This document shows, piece by piece, positions 1 through 11,599 of a DNA stretch of 64,000 bases. Each line of letters starts with the position of its first letter. Position 1 is the stretch's first letter. Below the pieces are notes generated by a model that saw only the letters and a program-made list of their open reading frames with translations, was not told the DNA's origin and ran no database searches. Made by a program: the position numbers and the translations under genes. The stretch comes from Myrica gale (lineage: Eukaryota > Streptophyta > Magnoliopsida > Fagales > Myricaceae), in the NCBI GenBank assembly GCA_963930655.1, contig OZ005615.1:12790001-12854000 (forward strand). Reading direction: 5' to 3'.

Positions 1-1882
1 TGGTGTTGCGTAAATTATGGAGTCCCTGTGGAAGCTTTTATATTTGTTGGAGCCAGCACCTACGCTCATCGTGATTGCAGTAGATGTGACATTTGGATCT
101 ACATTTTGGGCTCTAAATTATGGGAAGGAAATGGAGCGAAATCGTGACTTGTCCGAAGCATCAATTACATTAGATAAGTGACATACACTAATGATCCCAA
201 TAATGAGCTCTTGCAGTTTGTTTTTGATGTTTTAAATGTTCACTTATGTCTCACAACTCCTTGCTACATTTGCAGCCAGCCATCGCCTCTGTTTCACCCC
301 TCTTCTTTTGCCTATCTCCTTATGCTGCCTATATGAAGTCACAATTTGGTTCAACTGACCCATTTGTGTCACGATGCTGCTCAAAGTCCTTCACGTGAAT
401 TCAAGGGTTATTATTGCTAGCTCATCAACTGGATCAACTCATCAACTTTGATCCAAGGATTTGATGGTGTTGTGAAAACAAACAGGAAAAAACAAAGCTT
501 GAAGATTTTCAAGATTCTGGCTCGGCTTGTCTAGGCTTGAAGAGAACAATGCTCGGCGTGAGGAATTTGGGGGGACCACTTGCTGCGGTTTGAGAAGTCT
601 ATCGGAAAGGGGACCTGACCTGATTTTGTTCACTGAATTGACGACGTCGTGCGCCGTTTGCTTGGAGAATTTATGTTTGAGTAATGCGACCTCGTTTAGA
701 ACAATGTCATGTTGAATCGAAATAATTGTTGATGTGGCTTATAGCCGTGACACGTGGCTTTATTGTTGAAATGTTTTGGACCACCGTTAAGGGGATGGAC
801 GAAAGCCTGACGAAAAAGCTTCATCGTCAAAAGTATAAAATATAAAGGTTTTAGATTTGAAATTTGAAATCTAGGGACTAAAATGTAAAAAAAATTCAAG
901 ACCTAAGGACTAAATTGCCATTTTTTTTTTGAGTTATGTGAAGTTTAAGGTTGATTTTTTTTTTTTTATGATCTAAGGATTTTTTTTAAAAGTGCAAAAT
1001 CTAAGGATTAAAAATAAAATTTTCCTTAATCCTTTAACAGGATGCCTAATACTGTGTGTTGGGTGAAGGGTGAGATGGGCAGACGGGAATGGAGAAGCAT
1101 TTTTAAGACAAAAGTTATCCCTTTATGCCAAACAATTAGCAACCAAAATTGCAATTTTGAGCGTTCCGTTGAACCCCCCCCCCCCCCCCCCCCTGCAAAA
1201 TGTAAGGTGGTCCATAACAAGCTAAAGAAGTAATTGAGATGTGCAGATGGCACGTTAAGAGAGATTGAAAACAGAGTACGAAGTTGTTGGAACAGGGACA
1301 TAAATTTAACAGGTTTGTTTGTCCTCCCCATATTAGTGACTGGCAATTCATATCTTTAGCCCACAATTGACTCATCCAGACCGTCCATTTCGGAGAGACG
1401 GGGGAGATAGAGAAGTCCTTAGCATGCCTGTCTGTCTTCCCCTGGATTATAGCTCCCTTTGACCTTCAAATCAAAACCTCAACCATCCAATTCAAGAGAA
1501 TAATTGTGTCGGGTCATTCGTTTCCTTTTAGTTCCTATTTTTTGTTCTATGTCTAGTATCACTGTTTACCCACCTCCATTTTCTAAAAACATGCACCCCA
1601 CGTTCTAGCAACGAAAGATAAGAGAGAAAAACTAAAAACAAACCCCATCAAGCAAATGACAAATCACGTTCAAAATTTCTTTCAACAGAAAAATTCCTAA
1701 AAAAAATAACATCTCCCATAATCAGTCGGGAGTTGGGTTCCTCCCCTCCTTTTTCCAGCTCTATTTTGGAATAAAAAAAATAATAGACAAAATTGCTCCC
1801 CCTCCCAACCCACCAAACAGGTCGCACAGCTGCCATGTGTTCTACCTAGTTCATTCTGTAAAAGTTTTCCTGAAAATTGAGA
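1..1882. other. Upstream region of the RopGEF gene, no gene seen
   Basis: I see no convincing coding sequence here. The short open frames lack recognisable domains and overlap on both strands. The stretch has long A/T homopolymers (about 920-990) and a run of 20 C at 1174-1193. It probably holds the promoter and 5' leader of the RopGEF gene that starts at 1883, and may include other noncoding exons that cannot be placed without transcript data. Confidence 0.5.
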
Positions 1883-4800
1883 ATGGTTCGGGAACTCGAA
1901 GAAGAGCGAGAAAAGTACAAGTCTAGATTGTCTCAATTCAAGGGGATGCATGAGAGCGCAGGGCGGCATGCAAAGAGTATGACTGATCTTGGTGCCGCAT
2001 TAGAGCCCACCGATGATGATGGGACATCCATAAGCAGTCAAGGGTCGAGATGTCTCAAGGATCAGCCTTTCGAGAGACAACCAATTGGTTTTCTATCCAG
2101 CAAAAACGATAAAGGTCCGAAATCTCGGTTGAGCAAAGATGAAGCTGCAGGCAAAGAAGCCAAAGACAAACAGCCCTCAGGCAAGTTGCGTTAAGTTTTC
2201 CTCCCATTGAATTACATCCGACATTCAAAGTTTTCCCATTTTGCATTTGGAAAAGGAAATGCAACATGTCATTTCGATCATTCTTCATCGACGCAAAAAA
2301 AATTGTTGTAACAGCTCTGTTCCTTGCTTTGCTCCATAATTAAAAGGAATGCTGGACAAAGATAGATTATCCCACTCCAGATGTAACATCGTGTTGCTGT
2401 ATCTAATGCATGAACCGGAGACCTATGAAAATGGAAATTTTCGGGTCATAGGCTGCATTGTAAATGGGAAGGACAGGCGTGTAACGGCGTCCGCAACATG
2501 ATCGTGTAGATCATGTCTGCCACACATCTTAATTCTAATCCATCTCGCTTACATAAAACAAAATTCAATTCATTTATTTCCTTCTTTGGGTCTGATTCAG
2601 ATATGGAACTGATGAAAGAACGGTTCGCTAAATTGCTTTTGGGTGAAGATATGTCTGGTGGAGGAAAAGGTGTATCATCGGCCTTGGCATTGTCTAATGC
2701 CATTACGAACCTTGCTGGTATTGTTGAGATCTACCCCTCTTATTCATCCACTGGAGTTGATTGATTATTTAAGACGCTTTTGTGCTAAAGAAAAAAAGAA
2801 CACCATTTGATTTTGGTTGGAACTTGTGGAAATATTAGCGTTTTAATAAGGAGGATGAACTGCTCTGTCCTTGCTTCCTTTCCTAAAGCAAGAACAGAGG
2901 AAGTTAAAAGAGAAAGGTGGTTGATAAATTTCAATTGCATTTAATTTTTCTCCCATCTTCGATTGCGATTCAGATTATGGTTTTGTTGAAGGGCTTAACA
3001 AATTTTGAATTGCGTTTAATTTTTCTTCATATTGTCCATTGCAATTCAGCTTCCGTTTTTGGTGAACAATGGCGTCTAGAGCCCATGTCAGCAGAAAGAA
3101 AAGCGAGGTGGAGAAAAGAAGTCGATTGGCTGCTATGTGTCACAGATTACATCGTTGAATTCGTACCTTCGCACCAGAAATCTAAGGACGGAGTTGATAT
3201 GGAGGTAACAATCTCTTCCCTCTCTCGTGTAAGCTGTCTTTTTTTTGGGAATTGGTGTAAGCTGTCTTGAAAGTGTGTATGTTTCATGATTTTAACAGAT
3301 AATGGTGACACGGCAACGGACTGACCTGCACATTAACATCCCTGCCTTGCGCAAGCTTGATGCAATGCTTATAGTAAGGACACACTTTTCATGCTTTTAA
3401 CGACAAACTATACGAAAATCTTTTCCTTACCCCCTCCCCCCCAAAAAAAAAATCCTTTTCATGTTTTAATAATTTGCCTTTGTGTTACCTAACAACATCG
3501 TACGATATGCAGGATTGTCTAGATAACTTCAAAGACAAAAATGAATTCTACTATGTGTCGAGAGATGCTGATGAATCAGAAAACGGGAATGCGAAGAGGA
3601 AAGTTGAAAAATGGTGGCTGCCTACTGCTAAAGTTCCCCCAGAGGGTCTATCTGAAATGTCAAGAAAATTTTTGCAGTATCAGAAAGACTGCGTTAACCA
3701 AGTCCTGAAAGCAGCGATGGCCATAAATTCTCAAGTTATATCGGAGATGGAGATCCCTGACAATTATATTGAATCCCTGCCAAAGGTAAGGAATGAACGA
3801 GTCTCACACAAATGTTCCATAGGATAGTAACGCTGATTCAACGCCATCTTCTCCGTTTTTCCCTGCATTTTTTCATTTTTTGGGTGCTGTGGCAGAATGG
3901 CAGGGCAAGCCTCGGGGACTCTATCTATAAGAATATCACAATAGACTTCTTTGATCCTGACCTGTTTCTCTCAACCATGGACTTATCATCAGAGCACAAA
4001 ATCCTAGACCTGAAGAACAAAATTGAGGCTTCTATAGTGATTTGGAGGAGGAAGATGAACCAAAAAGATGGAAAGTCTGCTTGGGGTTCAGCTGTGAGCT
4101 TGGAGAAAAGAGAGCTCTTTGAAGAGAGAGCTGAGACCATTTTGCTCATTCTCAAGCAGCGGTTTCCTGGCATTCCTCAATCTGCACTAGACATCAGCAA
4201 AATCCAGTTCAACCGGGTATGAACATATTCCACTTGTTTCGATATATATGCCTGCCGCTACACGAGATAAGTTTCAATGGCGTGCCGGTGCTTCCATAGG
4301 ATAAAGTTGCAACCTCCATAGATCAAGTGTTGCGACATTTACTAGTAACATTTTCTAATCTGTAACCTTTCTGCAGAGGCACGTCAACAATCACCTTCCC
4401 AGCAGAAACTATGAGCACAAAGAAACAAATAACTTCTAGAGCATTTTATTGTCAAATGCTTCTGGGGAGGATTATACCTATGACACATGCGAATTCTGTT
4501 TTCATGTTCTTTGAAATACTGTTAAGGAATTTTACCTCGCTTCACAGGATGTTGGGCAGGCTGTTTTGGAGAGTTATTCAAGAATACTGGAAAGCTTGGC
4601 CTTTACAGTTCTTTCCCGTATTGAGGATGTACTCTATGCTGATAATATTAGTCAAAACCCTTCACAAGTCTCATGTGAAAGGAGCCCTTCGAAGGAATCC
4701 CCAAAAATTCCAGGCGCTAGAGAGGAGGACAAGCCAGACACACCAGTGACCCTGTTGGATTTCATGGGATGGGGTCTGGATCAAGGGGATGCCGAGTCGA

Positions 4801-4934
4801 AGAACTCTGATGAAGTATCCAAAGATGATGATGGTAAACTTCATATGCAGAAAGTTGCCCACATAGCTACCAACAAGAAGGTTTCCTATCTTGAGAACCT
4901 GGGTGGTTTGAGAAGTCCAACGGCACGCCATTGA
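1883..4934 (+). CDS. ROPGEF: Rop guanine nucleotide exchange factor (PRONE domain), 7 exons, 541 aa
   Basis: This protein activates plant ROP/RAC small GTPases by GDP-GTP exchange at the plasma membrane, a step in polar growth and receptor-kinase signalling. Exons: 1883-2180, 2601-2717, 3050-3204, 3299-3373, 3513-3785, 3896-4216, 4548-4934; together they give an open frame of 541 residues. Residues 1-99 are a variable charged N-terminus beginning [10 protein letters not shown], probably coiled coil. The PRONE domain runs from about residue 98 to 450 and shows family hallmarks such as [34 protein letters not shown] and RIEDVLYAD. The tail ends [10 protein letters not shown], the usual RopGEF C-terminus. 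The start is the first ATG in the open exon; an upstream coding exon cannot be excluded. Intron 1 has a GC donor (2181-2182) and an AG acceptor; the reading frame and conserved junction support it. The subfamily number cannot be assigned. Confidence 0.93.
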
Positions 4935-5862
4935 CAACTTTAGAGGGAGGAGGTGAGAGTAAAAGCAATGCATCGAGCAAGACTCCAGATGTAGATTTCA
5001 GAACCCTATGCGGCAATCTCTGTGTTTGATCACCTTTTTCATTTTATTCCTTCCCATTATAATAGGATAAAGGAGTAAAACTAGTTGAGCTTGGAGCAAT
5101 TTCTTCACATGATTTTCTATTTTGTCTAAACAAGAAGAGGGGCTATAGTCTGACGGCTGCTTAAATATAATTAGGATGGCTATCTCAGCTAGTGTACATG
5201 ATTATCATTCGTGTGTACTCCACGTTCTCCTAACTAATTGGGTTTGGGGAACTTCAAATTCTATTCACTTTTATCAAGAAATTGATTTTAGAGCATTCAC
5301 AGTTTCATTTGACAATAGAAGAAAGCAACTACTACCATTGTATTTACCATTTACATTATAACATCCTGAGCACAGCATCGAGGAAAAATGGGAAGTAATG
5401 GTTCAACAACTAACAAGGGCCACTGGACTTATCAGGAACCATATTTCCCCAATTATCTGTGGAATTATTAAAAGCAGGATGCTCAACAGGGATTCTAGAA
5501 AAGCGGCTTGTTGGCCCGTTAAAGAGATCGGAACTGGCTCAGAAAAGACACTTGCAGCATTTGCTGATCAAAGAATTAGAAGGGTGACTTCAAGGTTCAG
5601 TTTAGAAGATAGGTTACTAATTAGCTTCCAGGCATGCCCCTCATTTAAGATAACAAGGCTAACGGCAAATCAGATGACTACAGGATCAAAGTAAAAAATT
5701 TGACACAAAGACATAAGAGCAATGCGCCAAATAGCACACCAAATAAATATCATTGGAATAGTTGATAAAGGGTCTCAACTAGGCTTTAGACATAATTACA
5801 AGCTAAAAAAGCAGAAGTGAAATACGATGAAAAGCTTGAAAATAGAAGGATTTGAAAGGAAT
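4935..5862. other. Intergenic region between convergent RopGEF and psaH
   Basis: This holds the 3' untranslated region of the RopGEF gene and, on the other strand, that of psaH. I see no domain in the short open frames and no clear mobile element. Confidence 0.5.
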
Positions 5863-7368
5863 TTAGATCTTGCCGCGGGGACCAAGCTTTGGTGGAAGTT
5901 GTGGGCCCTTCACGATTGGCAGGATGTCACCTGAAGCAGTGGCACTGTAGTAAGCAAGGGTGGAACCACCTCCCAGTATCAAGAACTTGAGCAATAATCC
6001 CCTCTTGGTGAATGGAGCAGCAAATGTCTCGAAGAACTTGCTCTGCAGTTACATGTACAAGAATAAGCAATATAACTCCATCATGCTTGGATAAAGGTAA
6101 TGAAACATCTGAAGTTAATTGAAAGTCTCTTCGCTCAAGCCAAAGCTAACATTTCACAGCCGTTAGCTGAAGTCACAAGATCAACTCATATTCCTCAAAG
6201 CCATTGACATAACTAGTAGACCTAGTTCTAGTTGTACCCAGACTGAGTAGTGGAGCGGTCCTTGTTGACAGTTTGCGAGGTTCATCATGAATACACTATC
6301 TCCATCTCAGGCCGCTTCAGATTTTAGTACTGGTCGAACATCTTGTTATGTTCACTACATATCCCGCTTCTAACAGCATAATTTCCAAATTCTTTAAACA
6401 ATCACCAGAACTTGCGTTATACCTTGCGACTCGATTTTCATTTTTTTTTTTTTGCCTTTTTATTCCAGTGTTCGTTTGATGAAACAAGAATTTTCCTACT
6501 TTAATGCAACCCAGAAATTCCTACTTTAATGCAATCCCGTATTTTCCCTCGCAATAAATTACTCCCGTCGATATTTACACGAAACAAATTCCGATAAAGT
6601 TCAATCTGGGGAATTTACCAGTTAAAGTTGAATCAGATAGACTTCAAGACTAGCACACATGAAACCATTTTGCATCATCACATCCCTAGTCTTTTTAATT
6701 CTTAGAGAAGACGAGAATAAGAGATTCACCCACCTGAAGAGAATTGTATGGTGAAGGGGCATCTGACCCATACAAGTCCCACTGTCCAGTGGTGTTCCCC
6801 AAGTCCTCCAAATCAAAGTAGATACTCTTGTCACCATACTTTGCCACAACAGCACCAGTCCTAATAAAAAACGAACAACAAGCATGATTTAAAGAGCTAG
6901 CTAAGTCAAAGACGCTAAGCTTTGTTAGAGAATATAATTATAATAAAATCTTCCTCTTCCTATCAGCTTAAGTTTTTGGGTTGAGTGGTAAATTCACATG
7001 GTATCAGAGCCAAGGTCCCAAGTTCGAGGCCTGACTCCGCACTTTGTCCCAATTTCAATTAAATATTGCACGTGTTGGGCCTCCCAATTAGAGGAGAGTC
7101 CGGCCCACACGTGAGGGAGAGTGTTAGAGAATATAATTCAAATAATAAAATCTTCCTCTTCCTATCAGCTTAAGTTTTTGGGTTGAGTGGTAAATTCACA
7201 AGCTTAATGTCATTTTCTGCCAGTTGCATATGAGTGGTACCTGAAGCTTTTGGGTCTTAGGCTCTGGCGAGTGGGCTTGAGAGACAGCTTTGTTCCTGTA
7301 ATGGAGCTTCCAGCAAGGCCCTTGATGGTGGCTGGTTGCACGGCAGCTAAAGTTGCTAGAGAAGCCAT
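5863..7368 (-). CDS. psaH: Photosystem I reaction centre subunit VI, chloroplastic (PsaH)
   Basis: PsaH is a small thylakoid membrane subunit of photosystem I that helps dock light-harvesting complex II during state transitions. Three exons on the minus strand, 7368-7241, 6860-6734 and 6042-5863, give 144 residues, the usual precursor length. Residues 1 to about 48 are a Ser/Ala/Lys-rich chloroplast transit peptide beginning [17 protein letters not shown]. The mature part opens [11 protein letters not shown] and contains [27 protein letters not shown] and one hydrophobic segment ([12 protein letters not shown]); it ends [10 protein letters not shown]. All splice sites are GT-AG. Intron 1 carries a TRIM retroelement in the opposite orientation. 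The upstream region has two G-boxes and an I-box motif, in keeping with light control. The gene is divergent from rps17, about 1.9 kb away. Confidence 0.96.
6923..7200 (+). mobile_element. TRIM (terminal-repeat retrotransposon in miniature) in psaH intron 1
   Basis: Two near-identical terminal repeats, 6923-6998 (76 bp) and 7122-7200 (79 bp), begin TGTTAGAGAATATAAT and end TTCACA. Directly after the first is a primer-binding site TGGTATCAGAGC (6999-7010), complementary to initiator tRNA-Met. A purine-rich tract (GTGAGGGAGAG, about 7111-7121) precedes the second. The element is flanked by a perfect 5-bp target duplication AGCTT (6918-6922 and 7201-7205). It is 278 bp long and has no coding capacity, so it would depend on enzymes from another LTR element. 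Its orientation is opposite to psaH. Confidence 0.93.
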
Positions 7369-7473
7369 GGCCTCGGTTCCAGAGCAAGTAACTGTTTTTT
7401 CTGTTTGCTGGGACGAGAGAGGGAAGCTTGGAATTGTTTGGGCTTTTGATCTTTTCAACTGATCTTGGCGTGC

Positions 7474-7557
7474 CACGTGGAGTACTGAGTTTTCTTTGAG
7501 AGGATATGGATAATGGATCTTCGTTTAGGTGATGCCACGTGGATGGGACTGGATAAG
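7474..7557 (-). promoter_or_regulatory. Putative light-responsive promoter motifs of psaH
   Basis: Two CACGTG G-boxes lie at 7474-7479 and 7536-7541, each in the context GCCACGTGGA and 62 bp apart, about 105 and 170 bp upstream of the psaH ATG. A GATAAG I-box motif is at 7552-7557. G-box plus I-box pairs are typical of plant photosynthesis gene promoters bound by bZIP/bHLH and GATA-type factors. The motifs are seen directly; their function here is inferred. Confidence 0.6.
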
Positions 7558-7560
7558 CCT

Positions 7561-8179
7561 ATCCATTTATGATCTCTACGAATTACAGAATACAGACCAC
7601 ACTTTAAGAAAAAAATATAGAAAAAGAAAAAAATACAGAATACCCATCTGGGTGAAAGGGAGGGGCGAGGCACCCTCCAAACTTGCGTAGCCAGTCATTG
7701 AGTTCGTTCTATCATACTGGCTCAGAAGATAGTCATCCCACTTCCAATTCTATAGCAGGCCCAGAGAAAAGCCATTCCACTTACACTTATGGACCTCCTC
7801 CACTTCTATCACAGCACATACAGCCCAGGAAAACATTTGCAAAGTTTAGAACTTCCCGATTTCCTCTATAACTTTTTTTTAAGGTAAATAGGGAAAGTGA
7901 AATAATCACACAAACAACAAAATGACAGAACAAGTAAATTTATAGAAGCTTACATTCTAAATTAACTTATTTATTCGGAAAGATGACACTTTACTACCTT
8001 AAATTATCACTTTCTATAATTTACTCCTAAATTAAAGATGTAAACGTTGAGATTGTGAAACGACATAATACTATTTTAATGATTAAATTTTCAATTGGAA
8101 GAGTAAATTGTAAAGAGACAGTTTGCAAATTAGGTAATAGTTGACAGTGATAAAGTGTGGTCTTCGTTGGGTTTTTTTT
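7561..8179. other. Intergenic, A/T-rich, no gene seen
   Basis: I see no domain-bearing open frame. The stretch lies between the psaH promoter and a hAT remnant. Confidence 0.4.
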
Positions 8180-9214
8180 TTCTATGCCCCTAAAATGCTA
8201 CAAACAAATAGCCCAATCTACTTACAAAATAGCACCCTTACCTACACAGATGACTCAGCTCGCCCCCTTAAGACCTAAGAAGCCCAGCCTAGCCCATTTT
8301 TTCTTTTAAACAAAAAGTAACAGTGTGAAACTTCTACTTAATTTTTTTATTCCCTTATCTCTCACCTCTGGCACGCTTTAACCTCTCTGTCCTTTCTCCC
8401 TGCTCCTCCATCTCCTATCAGCTTCTACTTAATTTGTTGGGATCTGCAAAATTGAGTTTTTTGTTCCAATTCTTTTTCCATTATCATTTACCAAGTATGT
8501 ATTTTCTCCTTGTAATTCTAGGTTATTTTGTTGTTGATATAGATTCCACTTCGGAGAAGGTTGTGTTCAATAAACCTGTCACACTAAAAGACAGTTATAG
8601 CAAGAGTGGGAAGTAACTCTATGCCCTTGGATCCTTTGGATTCTTTTTGAACTTTGGATCCTTTAGATTCTTTTTCCAATATACTTTGTTTTTATCTTGT
8701 TGTATTTCAAGAATAAAAGAAACACAACAATTGATTCTTTTTCTCATTTAAGTGTTTTGTTGTTCTTTTTGTAAATCCCAACAATTTAGCAGGACTTATT
8801 GAGCAATGGGCACATACTTTCTAGCAGCAAAAGTAAGTACTTCACTTATGGAATTGAAGAGTTATAGTGCTGAAAATACTTGTGAAATACTTTGTTTCAT
8901 TTATGTGTTCTGTTTTACGAAGAATATATATGTGTGTGATTAGTTGATGCTCCATTGGTGTCATGAACAACAATAATTTAATCTTTAATGCTATTACCAC
9001 TTATTGGTTGATGATTTTTGTTTTCTTTTATTTTGTTTAGATAATGGATAAGTTTTTTATTAAAAAAAAAGTTAGTGTAGAATCTTCTAATACTCCTAGA
9101 TTATATTTTAATCCTTAATTTTTATATTTTAATTCTTAAAATATTTTTTTGCATTACTTATCATTTTTCCACAGTAGTTTGCCCCCGTTTATTCAATTCT
9201 TGGCTCGGTCACTA
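8180..9214. mobile_element. hAT-like transposon remnant, left end lost (second copy at 57872-58960)
   Basis: This stretch is highly similar, with small indels, to the complete element at 57872-58960: shared landmarks include GATCTGCAAAATTGAG, TTCGGAGAAG, CAAGTATGTATTTTCTC and GCAGGACTTATTGAGCAATG. The right end, TTGGCTCGGTCACTA at 9200-9214, matches the other copy's TTGGCTCCGCCACTA, a typical plant hAT terminus. I cannot find the left terminus, so this copy looks truncated. No transposase is encoded. It ends 68 bp before the rps17 start codon. Confidence 0.75.
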
Positions 9215-9282
9215 TATATATATATATATATGTAAAGTGGGAGTAGGTTACTTATCCCCTTCCAAACCCCTGACCCAATTCA

Positions 9283-9759
9283 ATGCCTCTCACACCCTCA
9301 CTCCTCCAACTCCCTTCCCTGCAGTGCCTCAAGCTCTCCACTCCGTTCCTCCATGGCTGCACGCCTCTCTCCCTCCTCTCCAAACCCACCTCCTCACTAA
9401 TCCCACCAACCCCGCACTCCCACACTTTCCTCCCTCCCATCAGAGCCATGAAGACGATGCAGGGTAAAGTTATTTGCGCCACAAGCGACAAGACCGTGGC
9501 CGTGGAAGTGGTGCGCTTGGCGCCTCACCCTAAGTACAAGAGGCGGATCAGGAAGAAGAAGAAGTACCAGGCTCATGATCCAGATAACCGGTTCAAAGTT
9601 GGCGACGTCGTGCAATTGGAGAAAAGCCGACCCATTAGCAAGACCAAGACTTTTATAGCTGTGCCGGTGCAGATCAAGAATTCCAAGAAGAAATCGGGTG
9701 AAGAAGAAGTGCCACAGGAGCTGGGGATTCCCTTGGAGTCCCAGCGGCAGCAGGCTTAG
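9283..9759 (+). CDS. RPS17: 30S ribosomal protein S17, chloroplastic (bS17c/uS17 family)
   Basis: Nuclear-encoded component of the plastid small ribosomal subunit that binds 16S rRNA. It is a single exon of 158 residues. Residues 1 to about 54 form a Ser/Thr/Pro/Leu-rich chloroplast transit peptide. The S17 OB-fold begins around MQGKVICATSDKTVAVEV and includes LAPHPKYKRRIRKKKKYQAHD and a KVGDVVQLEKSRPISKTK motif, the classic S17 signature. The tail is longer than in bacteria, lysine- and glutamate-rich, ending SQRQQA, as is usual in plants. The first in-frame ATG (9283) precedes the transit peptide. A (TA)n run (about 9211-9232) lies just upstream at the end of a transposon remnant and may serve as the TATA region. 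Confidence 0.96.
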   Translation: MPLTPSLLQLPSLQCLKLSTPFLHGCTPLSLLSKPTSSLIPPTPHSHTFLPPIRAMKTMQGKVICATSDKTVAVEVVRLAPHPKYKRRIRKKKKYQAHDPDNRFKVGDVVQLEKSRPISKTKTFIAVPVQIKNSKKKSGEEEVPQELGIPLESQRQQA

Positions 9760-11599
9760 AGTGAGATCTCGTATGTTGTTCATTTTGTAGTCTTGCAATG
9801 CTTTCGAGCTGAACTTTGTGTGTTATTGTTGTTGATGGGTATCTTAGTGCTTGCATTGATGTTTTTGGTCAAATGTATTTAATGGTATTCCGTTACAGGT
9901 TTAATATTTTATTGGCCTAAGTCCGCTTGAATTTCTGCGTTCATTTGACGCGTTTGGTATATTGACGTGAAGTAAGTTGTTCAAAGTTTTGTTTATTCTC
10001 TCTGTATTTGAATTAGGTTTCTGTCTATCACCAACTAGATGGAGGGACCAGTGAGTATTTCAAGATTGGCTTTGGAATGATTAGGAGATTAAACAAGAGG
10101 GAGAATGAAACTAGTTCTGAGAGCATCGCAGCGTGAAATGGCAAGTGTGCGTGAATAAAAGAAGCTTGATATGATCATCTTAGTGTAGATTTATTGGTGA
10201 ATTAAGGGAGAACAAGGCAGTGTCTGAGATTTAAGGGTGAATCATTGCATTTGATGAGGTAGATCCTTGTGTGCTGGGCTAGATAATTGTCAGGAATCAT
10301 ATAGAGATCTGGGAAACAATCTAGCACTTTCGTTCCTTTTTGTTGGGATTGAGCTTTTGATAATCAAAGGAGCACTATCAGAGGGCAGTTCTGGTGCCTT
10401 TGCGTATGATACGGAACTTCCATCTTTCTGGATGGGAGTACCGTATCATTCATGCGTAAATCCAAGCTGCTATGGATGAAACTGAAATTTGGAGACTCTA
10501 AACATCTTACCAGGCTGTATTTCTTGGAGGTTTTTAATTTTTTCAGGTACTATATGAGGCTTGTGTACTCAGTTATCCACCACATCAAATTTCTAATGAT
10601 TAAGGTACATGCTGATGCATCAACCAGCAAGTATAAAATGCTGAACAATGGACACGCTAGGAAACTGCTTAGTCGTGGATCAAACTGGGTATATAGGAAA
10701 TTTGTGTCAAGGGAGCTTGTACCTCATCATTTATGTCACCAAGAATGATGAAACTTGAAGTTATTGTATTTAAGAAGGAAAGTAGGAGAGTGTGCGTAGT
10801 TCTGATCCTTCCGAAGGCAAAATATAGAGCTGGATGGTATCAAATAGTTTGTCTGCTGTTATGGGTGTGCTACAGTGGTCTGTTTTGTTTGACACTTTTT
10901 AATGTGGAGAAATTTCATTGTGACCAATCTCAATGAACATGCATCACAATGGTAGAAGTCCTTTTAAGTTGAATGCTGTTCTATATCTCCTATCCTTGGG
11001 ATGGATAGGTTGCCTCTTCACAAAACAGAGTGATGCGCTTCAAGTGGTTTGCCTAATGAGGATTCAGGTTGACTAAATTTACAAGCAATTGATTGTTTAG
11101 ATGTATGAGGCCTGCAAAGCTGGAAGGAGATAAGCCAATCTTGAAAGGAATTAAACAGTAATTGGAATGGTGGTAATTTTTCTGTAAAAGTCATCAGGAG
11201 GATTATATTTACTGTAAAAGTTCTCAAGACCCTCCCTCATCTGAACCATTTTGGCTAAATGAGTCAGTAAATTGCATTGTTGCAGTGATTATCAAAATTA
11301 ATACACTAGAAAAATTTAACAATCAATAATATGGCATTGATATATAAGAATTCTGTACATAAGAAAATTCCACTTTTCTTAGATTTGAGAGCTTCTAATT
11401 CACCTCTCTCCGTCGTACTTTCTTTATATCTGAAGAATGCCAAATGCAGATATCCTCTCTCAATTCTAACCAAAGAACAAAGGAAACCAAACTCACATAA
11501 AATGGCTGATGTGCTAAACTAAATATTGGGAAACGCAAAAAACAAACCCTATGAGTTTTACAATTAAGTGGTGTCTATCTAATTAATGACGTCATCTGA
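9760..11599. other. Intergenic region between convergent rps17 and the GL2-like gene
   Basis: Open frames at 10267-10936 have no recognisable domain and do not look like a spliced gene; part is probably the rps17 3' region. The main structure is the hairpin at 10397-10460, listed separately. Confidence 0.4.
10397..10460. repeat. Strong hairpin / inverted repeat
   Basis: Arms at 10406-10424 and 10431-10449 pair over 19 positions with one mismatch and one G-U type pair, around a 6-nt loop. Pairing continues outward with a short bulge (TTTGCGT against ACGCATGA). I do not recognise a known miRNA in either arm. It could be a small MITE core, a transcription-terminating stem or a small-RNA precursor. 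Confidence 0.6.

Noticed and set aside
10267..10936. Chain of plus-strand open frames after rps17
   Set aside because: No domain, no coherent splice model and no coding-like composition; treated as noncoding.
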